This document shows positions 1-12,119 of a DNA stretch of 64,000 nucleotides, piece after piece. How positions within the stretch are numbered: position 1 is the first letter of the stretch; each line of letters opens with the position of its first letter. Made by a program: the position numbers and the translations under genes. Below the pieces are notes generated by a model that was not told the DNA's origin, searched no databases, and saw only the letters and a list, made by a program, of their open reading frames with translations. The DNA comes from Ypsolopha sequella (lineage: Eukaryota > Arthropoda > Insecta > Lepidoptera > Ypsolophidae), in contig OW203988.1 in the NCBI GenBank assembly GCA_934047225.1, positions 1,426,001 to 1,490,000 on the forward strand. The letters run 5' to 3'.

Positions 1-1130
1 TTATAAGAAACAATATATACGAACAGACGGTTAAACGGTAATTTCATATTATTTTCATACAAGATTTAATTTAATAATTAGTACTACTAATTATAGTAGT
101 ATGGATGATGGGGGGCGGAATATATGTATGATTTATTACTCAGTTTATTTATATTAATGTGTTACTTGTGTTAATTAAAAATTATATATACCTACCACTC
201 TTAAACATGAAGTACAAGTAGATCAAACTGCAAGCTGGCCCGGAGCGGGAGCACTGGTAATTTAGCACATTAATCATTTCTGGTGAAACCGTGCGCTCTG
301 CTGCTACTGTACCTACTTACTGAGTCTTAGTGCTCGAAACACGTTCTTGTTGATTATTGATTACCACTCAAAGTGTACTGAGAGAATCTTTAATACTCTG
401 TACTGGAAATTATTATTACACGAGATTATTGGACAATTATCACAGTTCGAGTGGGACAATGGTATCGCCCCAGTGATATACGCACGTACTCTGCTTTTTA
501 TTGTTCCGGATCGGAAGGGTACCAAACGAGACCTTGTTGCTGAGCCTGGTCTTTATGTCCGTCCATCTGTCTGTCTGTACGTCTGTCACAAGGGTCTATG
601 TCTTCAGCCGGTATAGGTAGCAAGTTTTGATTTTCATATATTACGCATTACTAGGGTCTCTATCAAGGAAAAAAAAAAAAACATCAAAAAATAGCATTTT
701 AACAACGTTATTTGTTACAGCTCTGATATTACCTTAAATACGATGAAACAGAAAAATTTCAAATTAAGTGAGATTGTAGTGCATACCCTAAATTAAATCA
801 ATAAATAATATTACTTGGCCAAGTGTGAGTTAGACTCACGTACTAAGGGTTCCGTACTACTACAAAATAAGGGTACAGAATCCTAAAATTATTATGATAA
901 ATATGATACATAGCAACAATAACAATAACATAAGAGCAATATGACATTATGTAAATAAATATGATTAATATTACATAAAATTATTAAAATATTATTAAAA
1001 TTAATAATTTGTTGGCCCAGGGATGTGTTATGCGAAATAAGTTGCCTAAAGTAAAATAAAAATAAATATATGTGGAATAAAAGTACAGGAATTTGTGAAT
1101 AATTTATTGAATATGACGGATTTACATCAT
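1..1130. other. AT-rich intergenic DNA
   Basis: No reading frame with coding character is seen. The notable content is a lepidopteran-type repeat end at about 817-858 (GGCCAAGTGTGAGTTAGACT followed by GGGTTCCGTAC) and a run of TCTGTC repeats near 560-585. Such blocks mark dispersed-repeat remnants. Confidence 0.6.
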
Positions 1131-1500
1131 TCATCATCCATCCATCAGCTTAAATCGTCCACTGATGGACATAAGCCTTTCCAGGACTTTGCCACTCGCG
1201 GCGGTCATCCTGGAAGAATTGCCCATACTCACACACGCTGGGCAGGCGGGTTGGTGAGCGCGGTGCCGGAACCCTCGCACCAGTGACGCCGCTGCCCATC
1301 ACCAGTCTGTTCCATATAAGGCCTGGGTATTAGGGATGGATATACTGCCATCCATCGGTCCCAGGCATGGTGGGCCTCCTGGTTTTTTGCCTGTGAGCTG
1401 TCCTCTTACTCTCCCCCGCATTACTTCGAGGAGTCTCCAAGTAAGATGGTGGTACTTCCACAGTCGAGCCCGGCATCAGCTCTACCACCTGTGTACAATC
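1131..1500 (+). repeat. Retroposon-like repeat, copy 1
   Basis: A GC-richer block opens with CATCC repeats and CCACTGATGGACATAAGCCT, a phrase that recurs in lepidopteran retroposon tails. It ends in CCACAGTCGAGCCCGGC and AT-rich DNA. Its second half (ACCAGTGACGCCGCTGCCC, then CTCTTACTCTCCCCC) is repeated in diverged form at 27880-28065. It carries no long reading frame. Family assignment is from memory; the two-copy relation is seen directly. Confidence 0.65.
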
Positions 1501-1679
1501 AAATAAACCAAAATATGTAGTGTTTAATTTTTTTTATCCTTTTATTCCCTTGTTTGTTTCATTTCTAGTAAGACGGGTGACTCTAGAGGGAAAAGCCGCT
1601 TTTTTATATAGTCATCCCATTTATCCACAAAATATCGTGAAAAATATCGACATGAAAGTAGTGTGACGAAAGAAATGTA

Positions 1680-1890
1680 AGTAGAAGGTAGAGCTCGACC
1701 AGGGTGCCCTAGAAGGATGTACCTTTGCTAACCAAATTGGTGACATACTGAAGAAGGGCAACGTCAAAAGTACCCGGAATAGAAGAGCTTGAATGACTAG
1801 ATTGATGGATATGAAAGAGGTGAAAGAGGTGTGTCAGGATCGTAGCAGATGGAAATCTGTAGTCTCTGCCTACCAATTTCTTAATATGAA
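1680..1890 (+). pseudogene. Relic of the C-terminal end of a non-LTR retrotransposon protein
   Basis: In the frame starting at 1794 the translation reads MTRLMDMKEVKEVCQDRSRW then KSVVSAY. It resembles the short basic/acidic terminal segment (..VCQDRxxWRS..) of many lepidopteran endonuclease-reverse transcriptases. The upstream part is broken by stops and no RT motif remains. The assignment rests on one short motif. Confidence 0.35.
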
Positions 1891-2640
1891 AAATGATGAG
1901 GTTTCTAAGAATCTAACTAGATAGATTCCGAATGGGGTTAGTTATTAGATAATTATGTAACATAGTCATTGGGTAGATTCATTATTATTTAATACAAACA
2001 TTACGTTTTAAATGTATACTTACTAAAATGGCTGCAGGACGGAGCTTTTGGCAACTAATTACAAGTAAATATAGAACCTGATAACATTGACAGGCACAGC
2101 GGGAGAGAAAATTAAATAGCGTTTATTCTACGACGTAGCAGCTACCATTTTTTGCTACGCTGTAGCACGAAGCACTTGTCTACATTTATAAAAAATAGTT
2201 CCAGTAGTCAAATAATCAAAGTATTTGATATTTGTACTCGATGTAAAAACACAAATGTATATTTATTTAATAATTCGTACATAATACTCACGCCTGTCTT
2301 CCAAAGCGGTAGATGTTCCTCGCTGTCCATTTGCTACGATTGTAACAAACTTAATGAAAATGTAAAATTTGTACCGATGGTTTTAATTTTATTATAGCTT
2401 TTACATACATATATCTCGTCATGACATAAATTCCTGAGGGGGTTTCAGCGGTGTTCGCAAGTGTGAACTGTGAAATTCGCGAGGGAATCAAAACCTAGGA
2501 CACTTCCAGATGTCTTAAAAACTTGAAATTTCGTTTACAAGTAGGTCTTATAGCACACACTTTTTCAGAAAAAAATCTAAAAGTTACAAAATATTTAACT
2601 TTTTTGATTTGTTACTACTATAAGTTGAATTCATAATTAT
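1891..2640. other. Intergenic DNA, nothing recognised
   Basis: AT-rich sequence with scattered stops in all frames. The 81-codon frame at 2152-2397 has no recognisable domain or coding bias. Confidence 0.5.
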
Positions 2641-2664
2641 TTATTTAAAAACGAATATACTTAC

Positions 2665-2778
2665 ATGAATTATCTCGCTATACGTGACATGTTTTACATT
2701 CTTTCCGAATTTCACCCGGCCTCCCTCTCGCATACCCTGATGCGTCCACAGCACGTCATCTACGGGCTGAGCTAACAT
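2665..2778 (-). CDS. Candidate first coding exon of a host gene (partial)
   Basis: On the minus strand an ATG at 2778, in GCGGCGATGTTAG context, opens exactly 38 codons (114 bp). They end at a near-perfect splice donor CAT|GTAAGTATA (donor bases 2664-2659). The peptide starts MLAQPVDDVLWTHQG and continues with a basic stretch including GGRVKFGKNVKHVTYSE. The exon and its presumed leader (about 2700-2830) are clearly more GC-rich than the surrounding DNA, as expected for a conserved exon near a promoter. The intron phase is 0, and the gene would continue toward position 1 and perhaps beyond the window; I could not find the next exon. The family is not recognised. A chance frame is possible, but the donor, base composition and start context agree. 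Confidence 0.45.
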
Positions 2779-2917
2779 CGCCGCCGCGCGCCGCCTGTCA
2801 GTGCAGTGACTGCGACCGTTGACGACAGACACGACTACTCGCTTGAAAACGAATTCGGAAAAAATTCAAAACATCTAATCGCGGGATAACTTATAATATG
2901 AGTCTATCCTTTTTTAA

Positions 2918-2960
2918 GTAATAATAATAATAATAATTTATTTTATTGTAGCTTATACAG
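2918..2960 (+). repeat. (TAA)n microsatellite with A/T-rich retroposon-like flank
   Basis: Six or so TAA/AAT units are followed by TTATTTTATTGTAGCTTATA, a common kind of 3' flank for insect retroposons. No associated coding remnant was seen next to it. Confidence 0.5.
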
Positions 2961-3044
2961 CCACAATTTACATTGCCTTAATTCATATAATATAAAAAGT
3001 TATATTTAAATGAAAAATATAATAAAAGAAATGTCGCTATTACA

Positions 3045-3253
3045 CGCATGGAGTGGCCAGCACGCAGCCCAGAATTGAACCCCATCGAGCATGCCTGGGA
3101 CGAACAGGGACGACGTGTATGCCAGCAAAATTTCCCTCCAATCAAATGGGAGAATATTCCTCAGTATCGGCTCAGCTCAGAAATCTAGTGGAAAGCATGC
3201 CAAACCGTATAACAGCTGTATTAACAGCTCGTACTGGCAATACAAAATACTAA
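3045..3253 (+). pseudogene. Tc1-type transposase C-terminal relic
   Basis: From 3048 the translation reads MEWPARSPELNPIEHAWDE, the hallmark segment around the last catalytic acidic residue (D,D34E type) of Tc1 transposases, followed by QGRRV. The frame hits TAG near 3183. The adjacent frame then continues with LVESMPNRITAVLTARTG and NTKY before a stop at 3251-3253, which matches the usual Tc1 C-terminus. One frameshift therefore separates the halves. Nothing recognisable remains of the N-terminal DNA-binding region or the first two catalytic aspartates, so this is a dead fragment. Terminal inverted repeats were not found. Confidence 0.85.
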
Positions 3254-3790
3254 AATGTGTGAAAATTGCATATTTGATACCGTAGCACATTTTTCGAAAA
3301 ATTGTAATTTTTAATGTTTTTACTAAACCTATTTTTGTTTAAAATAAACTTCATAAACTTGAACTTCTTTGACTTTTATTTCAGCAATAAATATAAAGCT
3401 AATTCCAATACTTTGGAAGCTATTGAGGTTTTTGCGTCCAAGGGTTTTTGTTACCGACCTACTTTCTTTGTGGGCCAGTGTATGTCGAGCGAAAGTATAT
3501 TTTTAATGTTCTAATATTAAAAAATCAACGAAATAAATACATTATTTAAAGAGGGTATAAAATAAGACAAAATATATTTTCTGCAAAAAAGCAAATAAAA
3601 AATGTTACGAGATACTTAAGCAACGCATTATATATAAAATACTTTGGTCTCCTCATGTAGACCATCAGTAGATAATAAAAAAAAAGATACGCCTATCCCA
3701 AGCTCTGTACACCAAAAACCAAATTAAAAAAAAAACTTTAACTTTCAAGAAAGAAATGAGGCTTCCTTTTAAATTTTCTTCAATAATTTA
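3254..3790. other. AT-rich intergenic DNA
   Basis: Low-complexity A/T-rich sequence. The 66-codon frame at 3314-3514 is hydrophobic and not recognisable. Confidence 0.5.
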
Positions 3791-4160
3791 AGGGGCTGCA
3801 CAGTGCTAAAGTGCAGTCCGTCTTCAGTCCTGCTCTAACGCTTTTATGCTTAAACTGTATATCCTGCTCTAATCAGATGCCGCACGCGCATAACTTCAGT
3901 TATTTCGAAAGAAATTATTTATGTAACAAACATGGTTTTTACAAGTTAGTATCTGCGGGTGTTGATTTCGTTTCAATTGGTTTTGAAATATGGAAACTGA
4001 ATCGCTTTTTTTTTGTTAAGTTTATGCTTTTTAAAGTCATTTAATTAAATAAAGATTGAAAGTGTATTTATTTATAAAGTGTATTTAATAATTATCTACA
4101 TTGACGGAACTGAATCCAATACAAAACTGATGTTTAGCATTGTGGAGCCCTTTAAGTGTT
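3791..4160 (+). repeat. Dispersed repeat A, copy 1
   Basis: Shares long stretches with 12598-13020. Both begin GGGSCTGCACARTGCTAAA, contain CAGTCCTGCTCTAACGCTTT and GGTTTTGAAATATGGAAACT, and finish around AAAACTGATGTTTAGCATT. No coding capacity was found. It is probably a non-autonomous element or retroelement remnant. Confidence 0.75.
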
Positions 4161-4245
4161 TTCCAGTAGCGGCTCACTTGTGTGACGTCACTTAGACAGC
4201 AGATCGCCCGCTTAGCGTCGACCACTGAAGGAGGGCCAGGCAGGA

Positions 4246-4256
4246 GGGGGGGGGGG
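4246..4256. repeat. G11 homopolymer
   Basis: An uninterrupted G run inside a GC-rich patch (4200-4300). No function is implied. Confidence 0.9.
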
Positions 4257-4299
4257 AGGACTGAGAGCATTGTCTTGTAGCTCTGCGTTTGTGCGGCGG

Positions 4300-5283
4300 T
4301 GCATTTGTTTATTTATAGAGGGTATGTATAGTCGAAGAGAGTCAGTAGAGGGGATTTTTTATTTTATGTACTTGACTTCATATTACAAAAAAAAGATTTA
4401 AAGGGTAAATTTTTTGAAAGATAATTCTTGAGTTATTAGTATATAACATCTAAAATTTTAATTATATGATATATTACGAAATTCATCTCTTTTCGGAAAC
4501 TATCACTATTTGAAAGTGCATTATAAAAGAGAAAAGATCAATAAGAAACAAATTTCAAATAAGACTATCATTAAAAAAAAAACTTTCGCCATGATTTGAA
4601 CCTGCGGTGTCTTAGTTACAAGGCCTGAAAATACGCCATTTTTTTAATATTTTGCTGTACTCTCATATTCATTGGATTTCCCAAAATTGTTATTTGGCTG
4701 TTAATTATTGAATCAATCCTATAACTTTACACCTGTAAAATACAATTATTTTAAAGTTACTACAATATCATGATGTTTTTGATCAAATAAACTATGTGTA
4801 TACATTGTTTTCAGTTGAAGATTTATTGAGATTTTGTTTAGACGAATTGACCCTAAAAATAATAAATATCAATAGAGCACCATAACAAAGTACCTACCTA
4901 ACTTATCAAGAAGTCTATTTAATGTGTCTTTGGTTACTATAAATAAGTTCCACAAGTAAGAAGAGCAATTAAACATGCACACAACATTGTAACGACGTCA
5001 AAGTAACGCACATTGTAACATTGTAACGGCGTCAAAGTGCCATCAAACTCTGGAAGATCGCGTAAATCGAACCGCAAACAACCGGCACTTACAAATTGTC
5101 AAGAGACATAAAAACTAGTTGAGACGAACGGAACTGCGACACAAATGTGGGTCTGTTATATTTCACCGACTAGTAACGTAAACCAAACCCTTACTGTTTT
5201 ATTGCGGTTTTTTCTGTAGCTGAAAACTTTATCTCTTCCATAGTAGATGCTAGTGATTGTTGACACTTGGGGGAATTTTATAA
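4300..5283. other. Intergenic DNA with a short direct repeat
   Basis: Mostly AT-rich. Two copies of a CATTGTAACGRCGTCAAAGT block lie within 4983-5039. Otherwise no recognisable feature. Confidence 0.5.
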
Positions 5284-5553
5284 AACATTGTTTTAAAAAA
5301 AACACTTGTACTTATCCACATATTACTTATAACTTTGTTATGCCCGATCAGTTTCGCTGTAAAGCATTTTCTAGGGCTTTTTACACATCCTAACTAACAA
5401 AGAAATAATACCATGTCTATTAATAATACAATTTCTTTGTTAGTTAGGATGTGTAAAAAGCCCTAGAAAATGCTTTACAGCGAAACCGGTCGGGCATAAT
5501 AAAGTTATAAGTAATATGTGGATAAGTACAAGTGTTTTTTTTAAAACAATGTT
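5284..5553. repeat. Long foldback (inverted repeat) element
   Basis: Arms 5284-5406 and 5431-5553 are both 123 bp and pair almost perfectly; I count only about three mismatches. They flank a 24-bp AT-rich spacer. The right arm carries GAAACCGGTCGGG at 5482-5494, a motif like that in the foldback at 30878-31147. No reading frame and no clear target duplication were found. It is probably a foldback/MITE-type or Penelope-derived unit. Confidence 0.9.
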
Positions 5554-8349
5554 ATCTCTTCTAGCTTGCTTACCTACCAGATCAGGAATTTAGTTAAAAA
5601 ATCCTTAATCTGTAGGATGAATCTGAGTCATGAACTGGACTGCGATTTATTGTTTTAGTGGTCATTATTTATTTATTCTTAGGGAAACAAACATTTCAAA
5701 AACAAAATCATAGTAACTTAAAACTTGAAAAAATTGGTACCAATAAATTTTTCACTAATAGAACAAAATTAAATATTGTTGACTTACATATAAGTAAAAT
5801 ACAATACAATTTTACAAAATTTTACAAAAGCCTATATATGCAAAAGTGTTAAAATTTTTAACAATTTAAATAATACATAAGAATTCCAGATGATCGGTAA
5901 ATAGTTATTTGTGCAATAAGTCATGATTCTAAGTTAGAATCCTGAGCGTGGTGAGGGATTCAAAGGTCAAAGAAACAAAATAAATTTGCTCCCGTGTGAC
6001 ACATACAACTTTTAACATACAACTTTTTTCACTAGCAAGAAAACGCAAGATGTAAAGACATACACTATATTTCGCAAGAGTTTATAAGAATTCAATGTTT
6101 TTTTTCTTTAAATAATAAACCATATAAAAATATTGCTCATGAAAAAAAATTTTATGTAGGTTAATTGAATCCAAAAATCCGTCAAAAATTGGAAAATCTC
6201 TGATAAACCGATCGAAAACGTAAATCAACACAATCATCACGCGGGCGTTTTACTCTACATCCGTTTTCGGTAAAAGTTCATTAGTTTATAAACTAATGAA
6301 ATTATAAATATTGGGAGTCCAAACAATAGTACAGACTCCATACATGCTGGGAGGCTATACACAGAATTGCGAGAAGTTTACCTTGTCTATGGTATGCAAC
6401 AAGCTGCAGGGCATAGCCTCTCAATGTGGCGGCTTTACACAGGATAACGAGAAGTTTGCCTAATCTATGGTATCCAACAATCTGACAAGCTGCAGGGCTG
6501 TGTATAGCCTACCAATGTGTATGGAATCCTTATAGTGTCAAAGATATAGCCACCATGCTGATGTTAGCTATCCCTTTTTCTCTTGAGCATTTACTTAAGG
6601 AGTTGCTGAACGTTTTGTGAGCCAATAAAATATGAAATGTTAATTCACACGTTCTTAATTCAAAACATTTTTCTGCACTGAGTAAGCAAAATTGACTTTT
6701 TTGAGCAACAAAGGCGCGTTTTTTTTATCTTAAGTCTAGAAAGTGGGAAATGGAAATTATCAGCTTCTTCACTGTAAAGGTATACTTTGTTATACTTGCC
6801 CAAGGTTCTAGGTATGAATGATTTTTATTCATAATTAAGTGTTCAGTAAATATTTTTCTACGGGTACGTCGAGTTTTACGATTGGGACAGAGAAGAGGGA
6901 TCTGCGCAAGGAGGGAAGGCGATTCAACCACGTTATGTAAAATTTTGAAAAGAAATGTTTAGTCTTTTATCTATCGACGATCTCTATTGAGAGGTAACTC
7001 CAGGGTTTAATTTTTATAGTTCGGGAAATTATACTGTAGATATTTCAGAAATTTATTGTTAATAGATTTGGATTTGATCAATATAAATTTGGTATTGAGG
7101 ATTCCACACGCACATAGTAATGAAGGTCGAATTTGAATGAATTTAAGTTGGAGACATGACTTTGCACGACAGGGTAAGAAGTTATGAGGAGCGAAATACT
7201 TAGCAGCTAGTTAGGCCAAAGATGCAACCAGCCAAAGAGAATGTAATCACTCAAATAATGGTGTCAATGATGGTGCATTCGCTTACGAGGTCATTTTAAA
7301 AAAAAAATATTTCGTTCAAATAAGCATTCATTCATCATTCATTTTAAGTAAAAATTCAAAGAAACGATTAAAAAACGTAATAATTTGTAATCAGAAAACA
7401 AATTATCCTTCGTTAAAAACTTATTCTGGGAGTCACGTACAAGTTTGAATATGCTCCCTATACAAAATGTGAACAAAGTAGTATCCAATTCAAAATTCCT
7501 CTGAACGAGGTGTAGACAAGTAACCGTGAAACAGAAACGTGTCTTTTACAAACTGATGGTTGCAACAAACGAGGCGTAAAGGTTGCGTTTTCTCTTTTTT
7601 TCCAAATTGAACATTGGTTGACAATGTTTTTGCCAGCCCAATCACTAATTGCCCCTTATTTGCTATTTACTTCCAGGCCTTAAGTACTTACATGACGTAA
7701 CACGCATGTTTCTTGTTCGCAATTAATACTAAATTTTGCGAACCAATTTCAGAAATACTTTTTGCTAAATTTGTCTGTTGTCATAGGTATTGGTAGCTGA
7801 ACTGGCATGCACCCACAGCAAAGAGGCCCTAAAGCCCCGTTAATGAAACGACGCATAATGTGTGGGCTCAAAATATCAACAGGATCTCCCGAACGGGTTG
7901 AGCCCGAAAGGCCCACGCTTAGTGCCCGTGACGAATGGACCAGGAACTTAACTTGCAGTTAAATGTGTTTGGGGAATTATTTCAGTTGTTGAACTGAACT
8001 CCTTCTTACGTACCGCAGCAAGCAGGTTATAAAACTCCGTCTGGCTGAGTTTTATTGACCTATGTAATAGCTGCTCATAATAATATTTTGTTATCATTCT
8101 TTACTTGCGTCGATAAATTTTTAATTTCAATGTGTACAAATTCTTTGTTCTCATTGGCAGCGAAATTTAAAATTTAATAAAAGTGTGCAGGTTAATGCAC
8201 AGATAATATAACACTTGGTTATTAAAGTTACTAAAACGTCACATTTGAATTGATTTCATAAATTAAAGGGTTGGCTTTGCCAAATATGCTCTTACGTTTG
8301 GAATAATTAATTGAAATAAAATTTGTGTGATTGGTTAAGACGTTCAACT
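5554..8349. other. Intergenic DNA with repeat fragments
   Basis: Holds a repeat fragment at about 5930-6000 (AATCCTGAGCGTGGTGAG with AAACAAAATAAATTTGCTC), which recurs inverted at 9003-9085. It also holds the duplication at 6353-6525. A GC-richer block at 7790-7990 has no open frame. No gene is supported. Confidence 0.5.
6353..6525 (+). repeat. Degenerate two-unit tandem duplication (about 85 bp)
   Basis: Both units share the order TACACAG, GAGAAGTTTRCC, TCTATGGTATSCAACAA, GACAAGCTGCAGGGC or AAGCTGCAGGGC, and a CAATGTG close. The second unit has extra bases. No coding frame is conserved between units. Confidence 0.7.
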
Positions 8350-8980
8350 ATATCCGGTATTTTTTTAGATTTGACTCATGTATCATAACCAGGAATAGGA
8401 TAATTGGATATATATACCTAAAGTTGGGAAAAAGGGGAAAGTTTGTAGGTTTGGAGTCGGCTTCTTGTAATATTATTTTGACAGTAAAAATCCCGGAATT
8501 ACGGAATTACTTAAAACGTTACGATAATGTTATACTTAATATATATGTTACCGGCAATCTAAATAAATAAAAAAATGAAATTATTAAATCAGAATTTTAA
8601 TACAATTCCTAGAAAATTTATAAAATGCCAAGCTTATTTAGGCCGAACAGAGCAAAAGCCAAAACAGAACGCTGATCAAAAATAAAATAAAATAAACAAA
8701 TAAATAAATCAGCTTGGCATTTCATAGATTACCTAGAAATTGTTTACAATTTCTAAATAATATAAATTTACGGTAACATCTATTCAGTAGATACATCATC
8801 GTAACGTTTTAAGCAATGCCGTAATTTCTGTAATTTTCACTATCAAAATAAATAATATTTTAAGAATCCGACTCCATGCATACAAACTTTTTCAAGGATT
8901 TTTCCAACTCTAGGTGCATATTGATCCGATTATCCTACCCTGATCATAACCACTAAGATAAAAAAAAATCTAAAACCATA
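8350..8980. repeat. Diverged long inverted repeat
   Basis: Left arm about 8350-8640 and right arm about 8705-8980 are reverse complements with many substitutions and small indels. Paired landmarks are AAAACGTTACGAT (left) with ATCGTAACGTTTT (right), and AATGCCAAGCT (left) with AGCTTGGCATT (right). The spacer is A-rich. The divergence suggests an old foldback insertion. The 79-codon frame at 8331-8570 is inside the arm and is not a gene. Confidence 0.8.
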
Positions 8981-9002
8981 ATTAAAAACATTATTGACGA
9001 AG

Positions 9003-9085
9003 TTTCACACGAGAGCAAATTTATTTTGTTTCTTGTGCCTTTCAATTTCTCACCACGCTCAGGATTCAAACTTAAAATCACTCGG
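9003..9085 (-). repeat. Dispersed repeat fragment, inverted relative to 5930-6000
   Basis: Contains GAGCAAATTTATTTTGTTTC and CTCACCACGCTCAGGATTC, the reverse complement of the fragment near 5930-6000. A weaker relative follows at about 9590-9670. Confidence 0.7.
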
Positions 9086-11541
9086 TACGCTCGTGATTAA
9101 GGGGCTTCACAAGCAAAACCGCTTTTACAGACGTTTTTAAATTGGTTTAAACTTTCTATATGAATATTACAAAACTTTGAAAAAAATATACCATACCTAT
9201 TGACCCATGTCCCGTAATTGTGATGTTTTAAAATCTTAAAAGCTTTAACCTACAACGAGAAAATAAATAACTTTAATAACCATTCAAATGCTTTAAAAAT
9301 CTGATAAATAGTTTAAACTTTTTAAATTCAAAAGAGACAAGGTTAAACCTTATACACACACGAGCAATACAAAAATCTAACACAATGATGTTTAAAACAT
9401 TTAAATATCAAACTTAACACATGTGAAAAGCATTATTTTCTCTATTTTGCGCTCCCCGGCGACACAGCGATCGTCGTAACAGCCACTTTGAAATGCACTC
9501 TGACATGAACGTTATTTCTATTTCGTTATTGTCGATATTTGTACAGTCATATTTCGAGCTGCTAATTTAACTTACTGAAGCCCCTTAAATTACGGAATCC
9601 TTCGCTTGCTTGGGATTCAAACTAGGCACTCGCAATAAAAAAAAACTTTGCTCTCTTGTTGCACAATTATCCATTTTTTTGGTGCCAAATAGTACATATT
9701 TTTTTAGAGTAGGGAAATGTCATGAAACATTGTCGATTTTAAAATGAAAAATTTTGTCATGGGAGTTGGGATAAGATTATTAATTTTTGAAATATCTCAC
9801 GTATACCTTTACTTGGGAAACATTGTCATGCAATCAAAGAGCACGTATAATGCAACCAAAGATAATTATAAAACGAAAAACTACTGTGTGTAAACAAATT
9901 AAAATTTAAAAAATATTTAAATAAGTATTTCTTACTTATTCGATTCTCACTCCACTGTTCAAAGATATGTATTCGAAATTTTGACTCGTGTATTATTTAT
10001 TCGGAACAAGGCAAATTGATGCTATGCACCTCTTTGCATGAAATGCTACGAAAATGTATGAAAAATAAACAACATACAGAGGAATGTTGAACAGAAAAAT
10101 ATTTAACCGAACTACATGGACTGTTTATAAGTATACCTATATGAAATAAAAAAATACCATTTTATGTAACTGTAACATAATGAGAGACATTTGGACACGA
10201 GTACTTGTTTACGAAATGAACCAAGTGAGGTTCGTTTCGTAATAGACTGCACGGGTGTTCCAATGGCTAATTATATCTAGTTGCACACAATGCTTTATCT
10301 ATTACCATCAAAACTATCGTCTTTGCATCAAAGATTTAAAAAGTTTTGATGAGCCCTGGTACCTAAAATCTATTGCATTGTTTTTGAATATGTGCGTTAA
10401 CATAATGCCGACGCGCGCACACTTATAAGTGCGCAATCTGTCTACCTACGGTCAGCAAACTGATCAGACTACTAAAGTTGTTAAAATTATTAACTTTAAG
10501 TCCAACTATCACTGTGTTCAGATGAGTACTGATTCCAAACGTGTGAGCGTCACCCATTTAAAGGTGGAAACATTTTGATGCTGTCATACTACGGTAAGGG
10601 CTTATCTTTACTTTTGAAATCTTTGCTTTGCATGACAATATTTATAATAATTTCAATTAACAATTCCACGAAATATTATATTGCTGTTCAGGTACTGCCG
10701 CCTGACACGCCCAGCAGCCGTTTGACAAACAATTTCTCTCGTCATCTATTGTATAATTATAATATGTATGCAGGTAGCTATCACTATCAGTATCAGTATT
10801 TATTTGTTTCTACTTTTGTGGGCATATCTCATGCACGAATATGAGTAGTATTCACGAATTGTAGTATCAGGACAAACTCATGTGAGTTTATTAAAACTAT
10901 TCACCATGTAATAAAATAGTGTAAAATTATGATTAAATAAAAAAAAAAAACACAACTCGTGAATTTAAATTATTATAATAATTCTTAAAGATAAAAAATT
11001 TTGCCAAAATCGCTGTCGTCTCGGGAAAGAGTACCGAAGACACAAGCGCATTACCCTCTCGGGGTGTTACGTTCTTAAACGTTCGTTAACATTTTTGAAC
11101 AACCAGTTTCAAATGATTAAACTTAGCTTTATAAAGACCAACGAAGTGTTTACTTTGTAGGCATTACCCAGTTTACAAATTAGGTCCTTATCAAACAAAG
11201 TTTAGCGCGGCAACCATCAAATCGTCTGGCACTCGGCTTGCCGCAGACCCTGAGCCATCGTAAAGGGCGCTTGTCGCACGGAGCAACTGACGGAAAATTT
11301 GTATAAATTATATAAATGTTAGGGGGGGGGGAGGGCGCTGCGGTCACACGACGCAATTGGCGCAGCAGTAAATCAAGCCCGTAAGGGTCTACGTGGCCGT
11401 TACCAACTACGAGAACAAGTGACGCTTAAGGTCCAACACAACGCAAGGATTGCACAATATACTTATCTAGCTTCAATTTATTTACTCTTATGTTCCGTTT
11501 TTTATTTATTTTGTTGAATAAAAATAATATGTTTACTTAAT
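9086..11541. other. Intergenic DNA, no supported gene
   Basis: Contains a perfect 12-bp palindrome CACTTATAAGTG near 10420 flanked by GCGC motifs, a G10 run at 11322-11331, and a short frame at 10575 ending near a GTAAGG. None of these is enough to call a promoter or exon. Confidence 0.5.
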
Positions 11542-11950
11542 TCCCATAGCTGCATTTATAAAAAATTTTTTTTTCGCCAGTATTCGCCATTTTAAGACAT
11601 AGTTTTCATTAAGTATTTTGGTATATAAATTAACCATTATTTTTTTGTCATGTCTTAACGAATTTTTGTTTAATTTTTGTTACTGTTTGATTGCTTTTGA
11701 AACAAGAGGTCTATGTCTCTCTGTCTACTCATATGTCATCTTTTTGTCAAATCAGTTGAAAGCAAATTATTATAAATTTATCTTGATAGCAAAGGACACA
11801 TTTCGAAACAGCCATTCTCAAGTGACGTCATACAAAGGTAATGGAAGTTGCAGCTTTTTTGTAAAAACATTCATCATCTTGAGGTCTTTTAGAGCACAAG
11901 TTCTAAAATACGGCTTATTAAACCTAGATCTCGAAATGGTTTTCGAATTA
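11542..11950 (+). repeat. Dispersed repeat B, copy 1
   Basis: Matches 21881-22318 over its length. Shared blocks are TTCCCATAGC, TATAAATTTATCTTGATAGC, AAATACGGCTTATTAAACC and TCTCGAAATKGTTTTCGAAT. The 119-codon frame at 11618-11977 lies in this repeat, is not preserved in the other copy and is not called a gene. Confidence 0.8.
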
Positions 11951-12119
11951 AAGCGAATTGACAAAAAATCTATTTAACATTATTAAAATACTCATATATA
12001 CTTATTTTTTATTCAGTAGTTAAACAAGGTCTAAAGGAGTACATTATGTTCCTTTACAAAATGTATGCACTTGATTTGAGAACCTAACATTTTTTGATGA
12101 ATAAAACACTTGTACTGTT

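Noticed and set aside
10522..10600. Possible short first exon ending at ACG|GTAAGG, with a CACTTATAAGTG palindrome upstream
   Set aside because: Only six codons precede the donor in one frame, and no TATA/initiator spacing fits. It is too weak to annotate.
11618..11977. 119-codon frame
   Set aside because: It is inside dispersed repeat B, and the second copy does not keep the frame.
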